Shown piece after piece: positions 9,359-20,079 of a DNA stretch of 64,000 nucleotides (position 1 is its first letter; the number at the start of each line of letters is the position of its first letter). Location: the NCBI GenBank assembly GCA_964035575.1, contig OZ037902.1, forward strand, positions 1 to 64,000, given 5' to 3'. The notes beneath the pieces were generated by a model. It was not told where the DNA came from, did not search any database, and was given only the letters and a program-made list of their open reading frames with translations. The translations under genes were made by a program, and so were the position numbers. This DNA is from Rhynchopus sp. YZ270_cl-10 (taxonomy: Eukaryota > Euglenozoa > Diplonemea > Diplonemida > Diplonemidae).

Positions 9359-10215
9359 CTTTTTGTCTCCTGCGGCTTTGGTGGTGTGTACGAGCGGGGG
9401 TTCATGAGGGTGCCCTGAAAGACCAATGGGAAAGGGAAGAGGAACTGGAGGTAGCTGAGATGGTGAAGCGCCATGAGGCTGAGATGCGCCAAGCCGGGGT
9501 CAAGGAGGAGGAGATGGATGTGGATCAGACTCAGACAGGAGCGACACCGGTCCGTCACCCTGCACACCCTGATGAGACTCCTCCTATGCCGCCCTCTTCT
9601 CAAGGAGATTGGGAGCAGGCTGGCGCTACGATGCAAGACCTGCACCAGACTGACGCTTCTCCCCAGCCGGTGACGCCACCCCGCTTTGCCGAGGAACCTG
9701 AGGATAGGGAATCGGGCTTCGAGGGTGGGGTTGAGGGTGAAGTCCCACCAGAGGAGGGGAAAGAGTTACGCCGGCGGTCGGCAGAGCGGAGGAGGTTGTC
9801 GGAGGAACGCCAGAGGCAGGAACGGGAGGCTGCGGAGGTCCTCTTGCGCCGGGCCAGATCCGAGAGTGCATCTCGCTTCGTTTCTGCTAAGGTCAAATCG
9901 TCGGAGCAGCGACGTGAGACGATGCAGGAGAAGGCGATGGGTGTCCGCAGCCCCGCTGGAGCGCAGCCTGGATCGGCGAAGACGAGTGAGCTGACGAAGG
10001 CAGGTGCCTTGAACCGAAGGCAAGCCCAGAACCTCACTGCATCGCAGAGGAGAGAGGAGAGCCGTCAGAGGTTCCGGTTAGGGTTTGCCTCGTGCGAGGA
10101 ACAGGAGGCTGAGGGGCGCCGCAACATCGGCAACGAAGAGTCCATACAGGGACGGGAGACCATCCTCCTGCACGCCACGTCTGAGCGGTGTCTTTTACTG
10201 CTGATTATTTTATGA
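9325..10215 (+). pseudogene. C-terminal part of a LINE family B ORF (5'-truncated)
   Basis: The open frame begins in the tail repeats (MNPFFLKMNPF is repeat-derived), so the start is an artefact of truncation. The true element sequence is the last 280 residues or so: highly charged, Glu/Arg/Gln-rich, probably helical or coiled-coil, with RRRSAERRRLSEERQRQERE near the middle. The final 117 residues recur at 18690-19066. No RT or endonuclease is left. It does not resemble the family A C-terminus, so the two families share a 3' UTR but not this coding region. Confidence 0.55.
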
Positions 10216-11036
10216 GATTAGAAAGGAAAAAGGAAGAAATGGAGAAGACAATAAAGACAATAAAATGAACAGGAAATGGAAAAGGAAAAAGGAAATGGAA
10301 AAATGAAAAGGAAAAAATGATGACCAAAAATGGTCGGTGTTTCAAGTTTTGTATAAAAGGCGGGCGAAGAGTACGGTAGAGCCAACAGAGTTTTATACAA
10401 AACAAGAAACTGCATTATGTGTTTGTTTTTTATTCTTTTTGATCAATTTGAATACACAGGCGTCACACTTCTGGGGCAAAAAAAGGAAAAAAAGAAGACC
10501 TAATCCTCCTTACTTAAAAGAAGGGAAGGGAGAATAAAAAACACATTGCCTTTGCTTTGTTGTCTGCAGAATGGTTTGTTTTAGTGCCTCCCCTGGAAAA
10601 AGAAAAATGGATTCCACTTGGTAAAAATAGCACACCTGTTGAACACACGTCAGGCCAGGAACAGAAGAAAAGCAAACGCTTCCACGAATGGAAGCAAAAG
10701 AAAAGTGTGGTGAAAAAACCCTTTTGGCCAAGGTGGTCTTGACGCTGTCTACAAACTTTGGGGATGAATGAAAAAATGACACTGAATAAATAACAGAGAG
10801 TGGGCGGGTAAGCCACTTCTCCGAGCTAAACACAAAGTAAACACCCTCCACCCATCTGATCCCGCCCACAAACACAAACAATCACGACAGAAACCAAGAC
10901 AGGCAGAGGATGACCAGGGTAGGTTTTACTTGAACAGCGAACCTCTGCCTTGATACTTCACACGCTCAGCAGACGAGTTGCCACAACTCTCCAGACCTGC
11001 TGCAAAACAGGCCTGCACCTTTCACCGCATTTCGCA
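9359..11036 (+). mobile_element. LINE family B, 5'-truncated copy
   Basis: A coding fragment (to 10215) is followed by a 3' UTR that is clearly homologous to the family A 3' UTR but diverged. The upstream junction lies inside A-type tail repeats. The copy stops at CGCATTTCGC and lacks the last 115 bp or so that the inverted copy at 13841-14850 keeps. A different 20-bp tandem unit replaces its end. A second family B copy, H, lies at 18674-19208. Confidence 0.75.
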
Positions 11037-11094
11037 GAAAACGTGGTTTTCCCCACGAAAACGTGGTTTTCCCCACGAAAACGTGGTTTTCCCC
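11037..11094 (+). repeat. 20-bp tandem repeat AAAACGTGGTTTTCCCCACG, about 3 units
   Basis: Three near-perfect units start exactly where the family B 3' UTR copy ends. The unit length equals that of the A-type tail unit but the sequence differs. Confidence 0.85.
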
Positions 11095-12192
11095 ATTTTT
11101 ATTTTGTCATTTATCATTTTGATTTTTGTGTGAGGTGTTCCCAGGAGGTCGCCCAGCCAGTGTTTTAGAATTTAGAATAGAAACAGTAGACACAATAGAA
11201 TAGAATGTCTGCCAGTGTCAAAGTGCCACCAGGATGCACTTCTTTTTACTTTACTTTCAAAAAATAGATTGTCAAAGTGTCATAGTGCCTCAAAGAAGCA
11301 CTTTCCTTTCCTTTATTTTCAACTTTACCCTTGCTGTTAGAGGGGTAATGCCCCCTGTGCACAGATCCAATTTTGTACAGAAAATTCAAAAACACAACCC
11401 CCATTTTTAATCCACACCCCTCACCCCCTTGTCTAGTTTGTTAATATTTTCTATATTTTATTTTATTCACCCCCTTGTTAATATTGTCTACCTTTGTCCT
11501 TTTGTTCCATTATTCCTCTTTTTCACAGGCCTGCCCAAGACTCCGTTTCCATACTGAAGGGTTGTATGATTCGCTCACCCCCCCTCCAGATTCAGGAAAC
11601 TAATCCAGAACCAGCTGAACATCCTTGCCCCTGAGGCATGGGAGGTCATCACTTGGTCTGTCTGTATGTTATTGTCATTGTTTTTCAACTGTTTTACATT
11701 GTCTTTATTGTCTTTATTGTCTTTATTGTCCTCCCAAACTTTTCCACTTCAACCTACTCTCTCTCTTTTCGGTCTACCCATGGGAATCTCCACCTAGAAG
11801 AAACCCAGCCCTGACCATCAAGAACCCCTGAAGTGCAAAAGCCCCTCCTTCTCCTCTGCCTATTTCCCTCTTCATCTCACATGCAGGTAAGTCCCTTCTT
11901 CCTCTCATGTTCTTTCTACCTATGTTGCTGTGGGCTAGAAAAAACTTGGGTCCTGGAAGGTCTTATTTGTTGAGCCCCTCTGTCTGTCTCAAAACCCTCT
12001 TATGTTATGTCTCAAGGCCTTTCCTTTTTAAAGGATTTGCTGTAAGGCTAAACAGACCTCTGCACCTTTGAGCCTTTTTTGTCAAGACACCTCTGTTTTG
12101 ATTCGAGGTCCCTGAGACCCCTGATCACCTCCCCCCAACCCTCTCCGGGAAAAAGAAAACACTAAAAACACTCAAAACCCGGACCACCGGAA
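11095..12192. other. Non-coding, T-rich stretch
   Basis: No supported gene. It holds a partial internal duplication (GTCAAAGTGCCACCAGGATG near 11218 and GTCAAAGTGTCATAGTGCCT near 11272), TTTATTGTC triplication near 11700-11730 and pyrimidine-rich DNA. It may be older element debris. Confidence 0.5.
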
Positions 12193-12249
12193 AAAAAAAA
12201 AAAAAAAAAAAAAAAAAGCCTGTTCTATGGTGGGGATACCTCGAGGCCG

Positions 12250-12281
<32 letters not shown>
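12193..12281 (+). repeat. Two long poly(A) runs flanking a 32-bp insert
   Basis: An A run of about 25, then a 32-bp unique piece (GCCTGTTCTATGGTGGGGAT and so on), then an A run of about 33 that abuts LINE copy C. A similar pair, with the 14-bp insert GGTATCTAAGGTGC, lies at 19441-19526. Confidence 0.8.
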
Positions 12282-12839
12282 ACACGTGCCCATTGTTTCG
12301 TTGTCTGCAGGATGTCTTGTTTTAGTCTTCTAGTAGTTGTTTTAGTGGAAAAAGAAAAATGGATTCCACTCAGTAAAAATAGCACACCTGTTGAACACAC
12401 GTCAGGCCAGGAACAGAAGAAAAGCAAACGCTTCCACGAATGGAAGCAAAAGAAAAGTGTGGTGAAAAAACCCTTTTGGCCAAGGTGGTCTTGACTCTCT
12501 GTCTACATACTTTGGGGATGCATGAAAAAATGAAACTAGATGATAGATAACAAGGAGTGTGCGAGAGTGGCCCTTCTCCAAGCTAAACAAAAAGCAAACA
12601 CCCTCCACCCATCTGATCCCGCCCACAAACACAAACAATCACGACAGAAAACAAAACAGGCAGAGGATGACCAGGGTAGGTTTTACTTGGACAGCGAACC
12701 TCTGCCTTGATTCCTCTCACGCTCAGCAGGCGAGTTGCCTCAACTCTCCAGACCTGTGCTGCAACACAGGCCTGCACCTTTAGCCGCTTTTCGCTTCATG
12801 CCCCTCATCTGGCGCACTACTAACGGGGGACGCCCCATG
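12282..12839 (+). mobile_element. LINE family A copy C (3' UTR fragment)
   Basis: Matches 8660-9208 of the reference copy almost exactly. The exception is a local rearrangement near 12326-12350, where the CACCTGG block is replaced by a TTCTAGTAGTTG segment. It is joined to poly(A) on the left and ends abruptly at GACGCCCCATG, where copy D begins. Confidence 0.8.
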
Positions 12840-13775
12840 TTTTTTTTTTTTTTTCTCTTTTATGTACTTGGTCTTTTTTTGTATGTGAGAATAGAAGAAA
12901 GGAAAAAGGAAGAATGGAGTAAACAATAAAGACAATAAAATGAACAGGAAAATGGAAAAGGAAAAAGGAAATGAAAAAATGATGACCAAAAAAGGTCGGT
13001 GTTTCAAGTTTTAGTATAAAAGGTGGGCGGTAAAGTAAAGTAAGTGGCCACTTCCTCCTAAACAAAACAAGAAACTGCATCGTGTGTTTGTTTTTTATTC
13101 TTTTTAATCAATTTGAATACACAGGCGTCACACTTATGGGGCAAAAAAAGGAAAAAAAGAAGACCTAATCCTCCTTACTTAAAAGAAGGGAAGGGAGAAT
13201 AAAAAACACACGTGCCCATTGTTTCGTTGTCTGCAGGATGTCTTGTTTTAGTGCCTCACCTGGAAAAAGAAAAATGGATTCCACTCAGTAAAAATAGCAC
13301 ACCTGTTGAACACACGTCAGGCCAGGAACAGAAGAAAAGCAAACGCTTCCACGAATGGAAGCAAAAGAAAAGTGTGGTGAAAAAACCCTTTTGGCCAAGG
13401 TGGTCTTGACTCTCTGTCTACATACTTTGGGGATGCATGAAAAAATGAAACTAGATGATAGATAACAAGGAGTGTGCGAGAGTGGCCCTTCTCCAAGCTA
13501 AACAAAAAGCAAACACCCTCCACCCATCTGATCCCGCCCACAAACACAAACAATCACGACAGAAAACAAAACAGGCAGAGGATGACCAGGGTAGGTTTTA
13601 CTTGGACAGCGAACCTCTGCCTTGATTCCTCTCACGCTCAGCAGGCGAGTTGCCTCAACTCTCCAGACCTGTGCTGCAACACAGGCCTGCACCTTTAGCC
13701 GCTTTTCGCTTCATGCCCCTCATCTGGCGCACTACTGACGGGGGACGCCCCATGTAGGCACATCGGTAGGATTTG
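12840..13775 (+). mobile_element. LINE family A copy D, 5'-truncated at the T run
   Basis: It begins at the same T run that starts the reference 3' UTR (8297) and continues to CATCGGTAGGATTT. It follows copy C at CCCCATG, as though D had inserted into or recombined with C. It leads into the dispersed repeat at 13776. Confidence 0.8.
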
Positions 13776-13840
13776 GTGACGGGCTAAAAAACCTGTCGTT
13801 CTTGTGTGACACTTCCATGGAAACGTGATGAGGACCTCAC
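13776..13840 (+). repeat. Dispersed repeat, left half (split by copy E)
   Basis: Starts GGTGACGGGCTAAAAAACC and ends AGGACCTCAC. The matching right half begins at 14851. An uninterrupted relative lies at 27063-27200. The GACGGG...CCTGTC start can form a hairpin. Confidence 0.7.
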
Positions 13841-14850
13841 TTTTTTTTACAGGTGGTTTTTTTAATGGGGTTCATTTTTTTTTACACAAAAAACTATGTT
13901 AAGACGAAATCCTACCGATGTGCCTACATGGGGCGTCCCCCGTCAGTAGTGCGCCAGATGAGGGGCACGAAGCGAAATGCGGTGAAAGGTGCAGGCCTGT
14001 TTTGCAGCAGGTCTGGAGAGTTGTGGCAACTCGTCTGCTGAGCGTGTGAAGTATCAAGGCAGAGGTTCGCTGTTCAAGTAAAACCTACCCTGGTCATCCT
14101 CTGCCTGTCTTGGTTTCTGTCGTGATTGTTTGTGTTTGTGGGCGGGATCAGATGGGTGGAGGGTGTTTACTTTGTGTTTAGCTCGGAGAAGTGGCTTACC
14201 CGCCCACTCTCTGTTATTTATTCAGTGTCATTTTTTCATTCATCCCCAAAGTTTGTAGACAGAGTCAAGACCACCTTGGCCAAAAGGGTTTTTTCACCAC
14301 ACTTTTCTTTTGCTTCCATTCGTGGAAGCGTTTGCTTTTCTTCTGTTCCTGGCCTGACGTGTGTTCAACAGGTGTGCTATTTTTACCAAGTGGAATCCAT
14401 TTTTCTTTTTCCAGGGGAGGCACTAAAACAAACCATTCTGCAGACAACAAAGCAAAGGCAATGTGTTTTTTATTCTCCCTTCCCTTCTTTTAAGTAAGGA
14501 GGATTAGGTCTTCTTTTTTTCCTTTTTTTGCCCCAGAAGTGTGACGCCTGTGTATTCAAATTGATCAAAAAGAATAAAAAACAAACACATAATGCAGTTT
14601 CTTGTTTTGTATAAAACTCTGTTGGCTCTACCGTACTCTTCGCCCGCCTTTTATACAAAACTTGAAACACCGACCATTTTTGGTCATCATTTTTTCCTTT
14701 TCATTTTTCCATTTCCTTTTTCCTTTTCCATTTCCTGTTCATTTTATTGTCTTTATTGTCTTCTCCATTTCTTCCTTTTTCCTTTCTATTCTCATAAAAA
14801 ACTAGTCCAAAAAAAAAAAAAAAAAAAAAAAGGTGGTTTTTTTTGTAAGC
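13841..14850 (-). mobile_element. LINE family B-type copy E, inverted, with target duplication
   Basis: On the minus strand this reads as the B-type 3' UTR followed by the terminal GTCTTAACATAGTTTTTTGTG and tail units. ACCTCAC at 13834-13840 and 14851-14857 is a 7-bp target site duplication, because the uninterrupted relative at 27063 has the site once. The duplication encloses the tail units, so the tail is part of the inserted element. AGGTGGTTTTTTT occurs near both ends. Confidence 0.8.
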
Positions 14851-14932
14851 ACCTCACACACTGGGCAGGCGGTCAGCTATTCGCTTCCCGCGGGGCGTTC
14901 GCGTGCGCGCTTCGCGCGCCCCGAACGCCCCG
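14851..14932 (+). repeat. Dispersed repeat, right half
   Basis: Continues the repeat split by copy E (CACTGGGCAGGCGGTCAGCT). It ends in a GC-rich palindromic stretch (CGCGCTTCGCGCGC) and then meets the inverted LINE piece of copy F. Confidence 0.65.
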
Positions 14933-15930
14933 TACACGTAGGGCATGGGCTTCCCCCAGGATTCTGTCTTTTTTTTTTTTCTCTTTTATGTACTTGGTCT
15001 TTTTTTGTATGTGAGAATAGAAGAAAGGAAAAAGGAAGAATGGAGTAAACAATAAAGACAATAAAATGAACAGGAAAATGGAAAAGGAAAAAGGAAATGA
15101 AAAAATGATGACCAAAAAAGGTCGGTGTTTCAAGTTTTAGTATAAAAGGTGGGTGGTAAAGTAAAGTAAGTGGCCACTTCCTCCTAAACAAAACAAGAAA
15201 CTGCATCGTGTGTTTGTTTTTTATTCTTTTTAATCAATTTGAATACACAGGCGTCACACTTATGGGGCAAAAAAAGGAAAAAAAGAAGACCTAATCCTCC
15301 TTACTTAAAAGAAGGGAAGGGAGAATAAAAAACACACGTGCCCATTGTTTCGTTGTCTGCAGGATGTCTTGTTTTAGTGCCTCACCTGGAAAAAGAAAAA
15401 TGGATTCCACTCAGTAAAAATAGCACACCTGTTGAACACACGTCAGGCCAGGAACAGAAGAAAAGCAAACGCTTCCACGAATGGAAGCAAAAGAAAAGTG
15501 TGGTGAAAAAACCCTTTTGGCCAAGGTGGTCTTGACTCTCTGTCTACATACTTTGGGGATGCATGAAAAAATGAAACTAGATGATAGATAACAAGGAGTG
15601 TGCGAGAGTGGCCCTTCTCCAAGCTAAACAAAAAGCAAACACCCTCCACCCATCTGATCCCGCCCACAAACACAAACAATCACGACAGAAAACAAAACAG
15701 GCAGAGGATGACCAGGGTAGGTTTTACTTGGACAGCGAACCTCTGCCTTGATTCCTCTCACGCTCAGCAGGCGAGTTGCCTCAACTCTCCAGACCTGTGC
15801 TGCAACACAGGCCTGCACCTTTAGCCGCTTTTCGCTTCATGCCCCTCATCTGGCGCACTACTAACGGGGGACGCCCCATGTAGGCACATCGGTAGGATTT
15901 CGTCTTAACATAGTTTTTTGTGTAAAAAAA
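14933..15930 (+). mobile_element. LINE family A copy F with 5' inversion
   Basis: Positions 14933-14969 are the reverse complement of about 2617-2654 in ORF2 of the reference LINE. The 3' UTR then starts in direct orientation at the T run (14970). An inverted 5' piece joined to a direct 3' piece is the signature of twin priming. The tail carries two TGTAAAAAAAAATGAACCCC units. Confidence 0.8.
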
Positions 15931-15962
15931 AATGAACCCCTGTAAAAAAAAATGAACCCCTG

Positions 15963-17338
15963 TGTGCCTATGTGCCCCCCACGGAGCCCTGGGACTGGTT
16001 TTTACTGGAGTAATCGCCGGGCACTTTGAGACCCTCTCGCTGAACGTCGATGCAGTCAAGATCCTCTGCGCAGCGAAGCCTCTACGTGCCGACACATGCC
16101 TTTGGGAGCCTACGACAGGCCCGTTCATTTGCAGGGGATGCGATGGGCACAGCGAAGGAGCGGAAGCAGAGTCACATTTCTGTACGACTTGCTGCACGAG
16201 CTGTTGCGTGGCGTGCCGAGTCAGCCAGGACCAAGTGACTTGTGCTGGGCCCCCGGTCCCTATGGATGACCAGCCAGACGGGCCCAGAGGGACCAGGCGT
16301 GGGAATGAGGACCCGATTGACAACGGTGCTCCCCATGTTCGTGACCTTATGCGGTTCCATGAAACTGAGAGGGGTCTCCTGCGTTTTTTTTTTTTTCTCT
16401 TTTATGTACTTGGTCTTTTTTTGTATGTGAGAATAGAAGAAAGGAAAAAGGAAGAATGGAGTAAACAATAAAGACAATAAAATGAACAGGAAAATGGAAA
16501 AGGAAAAAGGAAATGAAAAAATGATGACCAAAAAAGGTCGGTGTTTCAAGTTTTAGTATAAAAGGTGGGCGGTAAAGTAAAGTAAGTGGCCACTTCCTCC
16601 TAAACAAAACAAGAAACTGCATCGTGTGTTTGTTTTTTATTCTTTTTAATCAATTTGAATACACAGGCGTCACACTTATGGGGCAAAAAAAGGAAAAAAA
16701 GAAGACCTAATCCTCCTTACTTAAAAGAAGGGAAGGGAGAATAAAAAACACACGTGCCCATTGTTTCGTTGTCTGCAGGATGTCTTGTTTTAGTGCCTCA
16801 CCTGGAAAAAGAAAAATGGATTCCACTCAGTAAAAATAGCACACCTGTTGAACACACGTCAGGCCAGGAACAGAAGAAAAGCAAACGCTTCCACGAATGG
16901 AAGCAAAAGAAAAGTGTGGTGAAAAAACCCTTTTGGCCAAGGTGGTCTTGACTCTCTGTCTACATACTTTGGGGATGCATGAAAAAATGAAACTAGATGA
17001 TAGATAACAAGGAGTGTGCGAGAGTGGCCCTTCTCCAAGCTAAACAAAAAGCAAACACCCTCCACCCATCTGATCCCGCCCACAAACACAAACAATCACG
17101 ACAGAAAACAAAACAGGCAGAGGATGACCAGGGTAGGTTTTACTTGGACAGCGAACCTCTGCCTTGATTCCTCTCACGCTCAGCAGGCGAGTTGCCTCAA
17201 CTCTCCAGACCTGTGCTGCAACACAGGCCTGCACCTTTAGCCGCTTTTCGCTTCATGCCCCTCATCTGGCGCACTACTAACGGGGGACGCCCCATGTAGG
17301 CACATCGGTAGGATTTCGTCTTAACATAGTTTTTTGTG
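15963..17338 (+). mobile_element. LINE family A copy G, 5'-truncated
   Basis: Corresponds to 7880-9250 of the reference: the last 165 or so codons of ORF2, including GHFETL and the final Cys cluster, plus the full 3' UTR. Its 5' junction lies inside the tail repeat of copy F, and its own tail opens the 1.3-kb array at 17339. Confidence 0.85.
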
Positions 17339-18673
17339 TAAAAAAAAATGAACCCCTGTAAAAAAAAATGAACCCCTGTAAAAAAAAATGAACCCCTGTA
17401 AAAAAAAATGAACCCCTGTAAAAAAAAAATGAACCCCTTGTAAAAAAAAATGAACCCCTTGTAAAAAAAAATGAACCCCTTGTAAAAAAAAATGAACCCC
17501 TTGTAAAAAAAAATGAACCCCTTGTAAAAAAAAATGAACCCCTTGTAAAAAAAAATGAACCCCTTGTAAAAAAAAATGAACCCCTTGTAAAAAAAAATGA
17601 ACCCCAGTAAAAAAAAATGAACCCCTTTGTAAAAAAAAATGAACCCCTTTGTAAAAAAAAATGAACCCCTGTAAAAAAAAATGAACCCCTGTAAAAAAAA
17701 ATGAACCCCTGTAAAAAAAAATGAACCCCTGTAAAAAAAAATGAACCCCTGTAAAAAAAAATGAACCCCTGTAAAAAAAAATGAACCCCTTGTAAAAAAA
17801 AATGAACCCCTTGTAAAAAAAAATGAACCCCTTGTAAAAAAAAATGAACCCCTAAAAAAAAATGAACCCCTTTAAAAAAAAATGAACCCCTTTAAAAAAA
17901 AATGAACCCCTTTAAAAAAAAATGAACCCCTTTAAAAAAAAATGAACCCCTTTTTAAAAAAAAATGAACCCCTTTTTAAAAAAAAATGAACCCCTTTTTA
18001 AAAAAAAATGAACCCCTTTTTAAAAAAAAATGAACCCCTTTTTAAAAAAAAATGAACCCCTTTTTAAAAAAAAATGAACCCCTTTTTAAAAAAAAATGAA
18101 CCCCTTTTTAAAAAAAAATGAACCCCTTTTTAAAAAAAAATGAACCCCTTTTTAAAAAAAAATGAACCCCTTTTTAAAAAAAAATGAACCCCTTTTTAAA
18201 AAAAAATGAACCCCTTTTTTAAAAAAAAATGAACCCCTTTTTTAAAAAAAAATGAACCCCTTTTTTAAAAAAAAATGAACCCCTTTTTTAAAAAAAAATG
18301 AACCCCTTTTTTAAAAAAAAATGAACCCCTTTTTTAAAAAAAAATGAACCCCTTTTTTAAAAAAAAATGAACCCCTTTTTTAAAAAAAAATGAACCCCTT
18401 TAAAAAAAAATGAACCCCTTTAAAAAAAAATGAACCCCTTTTTAAAAAAAAATGAACCCCTTTTTAAAAAAAAATGAACCCCTTTTTAAAAAAAAATGAA
18501 CCCCTTTTTAAAAAAAAATGAACCCCTTTTTAAAAAAAAATGAACCCCTTTAAAAAAAAATGAACCCCTTTAAAAAAAAATGAACCCCTTTAAAAAAAAA
18601 TGAACCCCTTTTAAAAAAAAATGAACCCCTTTTTTAAAAAAAAATGAACCCCTTTTTTTTTTAAAAAAAAATG
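17339..18673 (+). repeat. Large array of LINE-tail unit TGTAAAAAAAAATGAACCCC and variants
   Basis: Between 55 and 60 tandem units. ATGAACCCC is constant, while the spacer changes in blocks along the array: TGT, TTGT, TTTGT, then runs of 1-6 T without G. Blocks of identical variants show local amplification. The array begins directly at the 3' end of copy G and ends at copy H. Confidence 0.95.
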
Positions 18674-19208
18674 AACCCCTCCGCGGAGGTCCTCTTGCGC
18701 CGGGCCAGATCCGAGAGTGCATCTCGCTTCGTTTCTGCTAAGGTCAAATCGTCGGAGCAGCGACGTGAGACGATGCAGGAGAAGGCGATGGGTGTCCGCA
18801 GCCCCGCTGGAGCGCAGCCTGGATCGGCGAAGACGAGTGAGCTGACGAAGGCAGGTGCCTTGAACCGAAGGCAAGCCCAGAACCTCACTGCATCGCAGAG
18901 GAGAGAGGAGAGCCGTCAGAGGTTCCGGTTAGGGTTTGCCTCGTGCGAGGAACAGGAGGCTGAGGGGCGCCGCAACATCGGCAACGAAGAGTCCATACAG
19001 GGACGGGAGACCATCCTCCTGCACGCCACGTCTGAGCGGTGTCTTTTACTGCTGATTATTTTATGAGATTAGAAAGGAAAAAGGAAGAAATGGAGAAGAC
19101 AATAAAGACAATAAAATGAACAGGAAATGGAAAAGGAAAAAGGAAATGGAAAAATGAAAAGGAAAAAATGATGACCAAAAATGGTCGGTGTTTCAAGTTT
19201 TGTATAAA
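18674..19208 (+). mobile_element. LINE family B copy H (truncated at both ends)
   Basis: Matches 9833-10355: the last part of the family B coding fragment and the start of its 3' UTR. It then breaks at GTATAAAA into unrelated sequence. The 5' junction is inside the tail array. Confidence 0.8.
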
Positions 19209-19440
19209 ACCTTTTATAAAACCTTTTCCTTTTGGGAAAAATTGCACTCACATACGACCCTTTTGCTTATTTGCAGGGAAGTGTTGGTTGTAGTTGTCCC
19301 ACATGCTTTCTATTTTAGTGCCACTAACTGTGTTTTCAGGCACTGTCTTGCCAGTACAATAGTAAAGTGCCCTTGTCTGGACATCTAGCTGTTTACATAC
19401 TCGCTTGACTAGTAAGTACCCCCTCTGTCACTGGATGTAG
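19209..19440. other. Unassigned sequence after copy H
   Basis: No gene. It starts with a short CCTTTTATAAAA duplication and carries no match I can see elsewhere in the window. Confidence 0.4.
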
Positions 19441-19479
19441 ATAAAAAAAAAAAAAAAAAAAAAAAAAGGTATCTAAGGT

Positions 19480-19526
<47 letters not shown>
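19441..19526 (+). repeat. Two poly(A) runs with a 14-bp insert
   Basis: Runs of about 25 and 43 A flank GGTATCTAAGGTGC. Most of this insert occurs in reverse complement near 27302 (CACCTTAGATACC). Confidence 0.8.
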
Positions 19527-19529
<3 letters not shown>

Positions 19530-19626
19530 TAACATAGTTTTTTGTGTAAAAAAAAATGAACCCCTGTAAAAAAAAATGAACCCCTGTAAAAAAAAATGAA
19601 CCCCTGTAAAAAAAAATGAACCCCTG
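19527..19626 (+). mobile_element. Minimal LINE 3' end plus tail units
   Basis: Only the last 20 or so bases of the LINE (GTCTTAACATAGTTTTTTGTG) plus four tail units. It is either an extreme 5' truncation or a recombination product. The tail array resumes at 22630, beyond the DNA transposon. Confidence 0.7.
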
Positions 19627-20079
19627 TGGTGTGTTCCGGGGTATCGGAAAATACAAATTTTCACCAATCTTCACCAATCTTCACAAGTTTTCACAAGTTT
19701 TCACAAATTTTCACAACATAATTTTTGGCCATTTTTTTGTGAAGAATTGTGAAGAATTGTGAAGAATTGTGAAGAGTTGTGAAGAGTTGTGAATAGTTGT
19801 GAAGAGTTGTGAATTGAAATGAAAATTTGGATGAAAAAAACACAGATGTTGTGAAGATTTGTGAAGAGTTGTGAACAGTTGTGAAGAGTTGTGAATTGGA
19901 GGGAAAAAAAGGGGGGTGTTTTTTTCCAGGGTTTTTTGCAGGACTGGTCAGGTAAAGTGTGCTGTGCAGAGGGCTAGCTAGCCTGGGTCAAGCTGGCCGT
20001 ACCACCCCACCCCCTGTGCGGAGGAGGACGACGGAAGTCCGCGGCGTGTTCGTTTGTTGCCTTTTTTTTTTTTCAACAT

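Noticed and set aside
17339-18673. CRISPR-like regular repeat array
   Set aside because: Units are contiguous with only a few variable T/G bases, no unique spacers, and the context is eukaryotic retrotransposon tails.
17339-18673. Telomere repeats
   Set aside because: The unit is 20 bp or more, contains ATGAACCCC, starts exactly at LINE 3' ends and occurs internally at several places.
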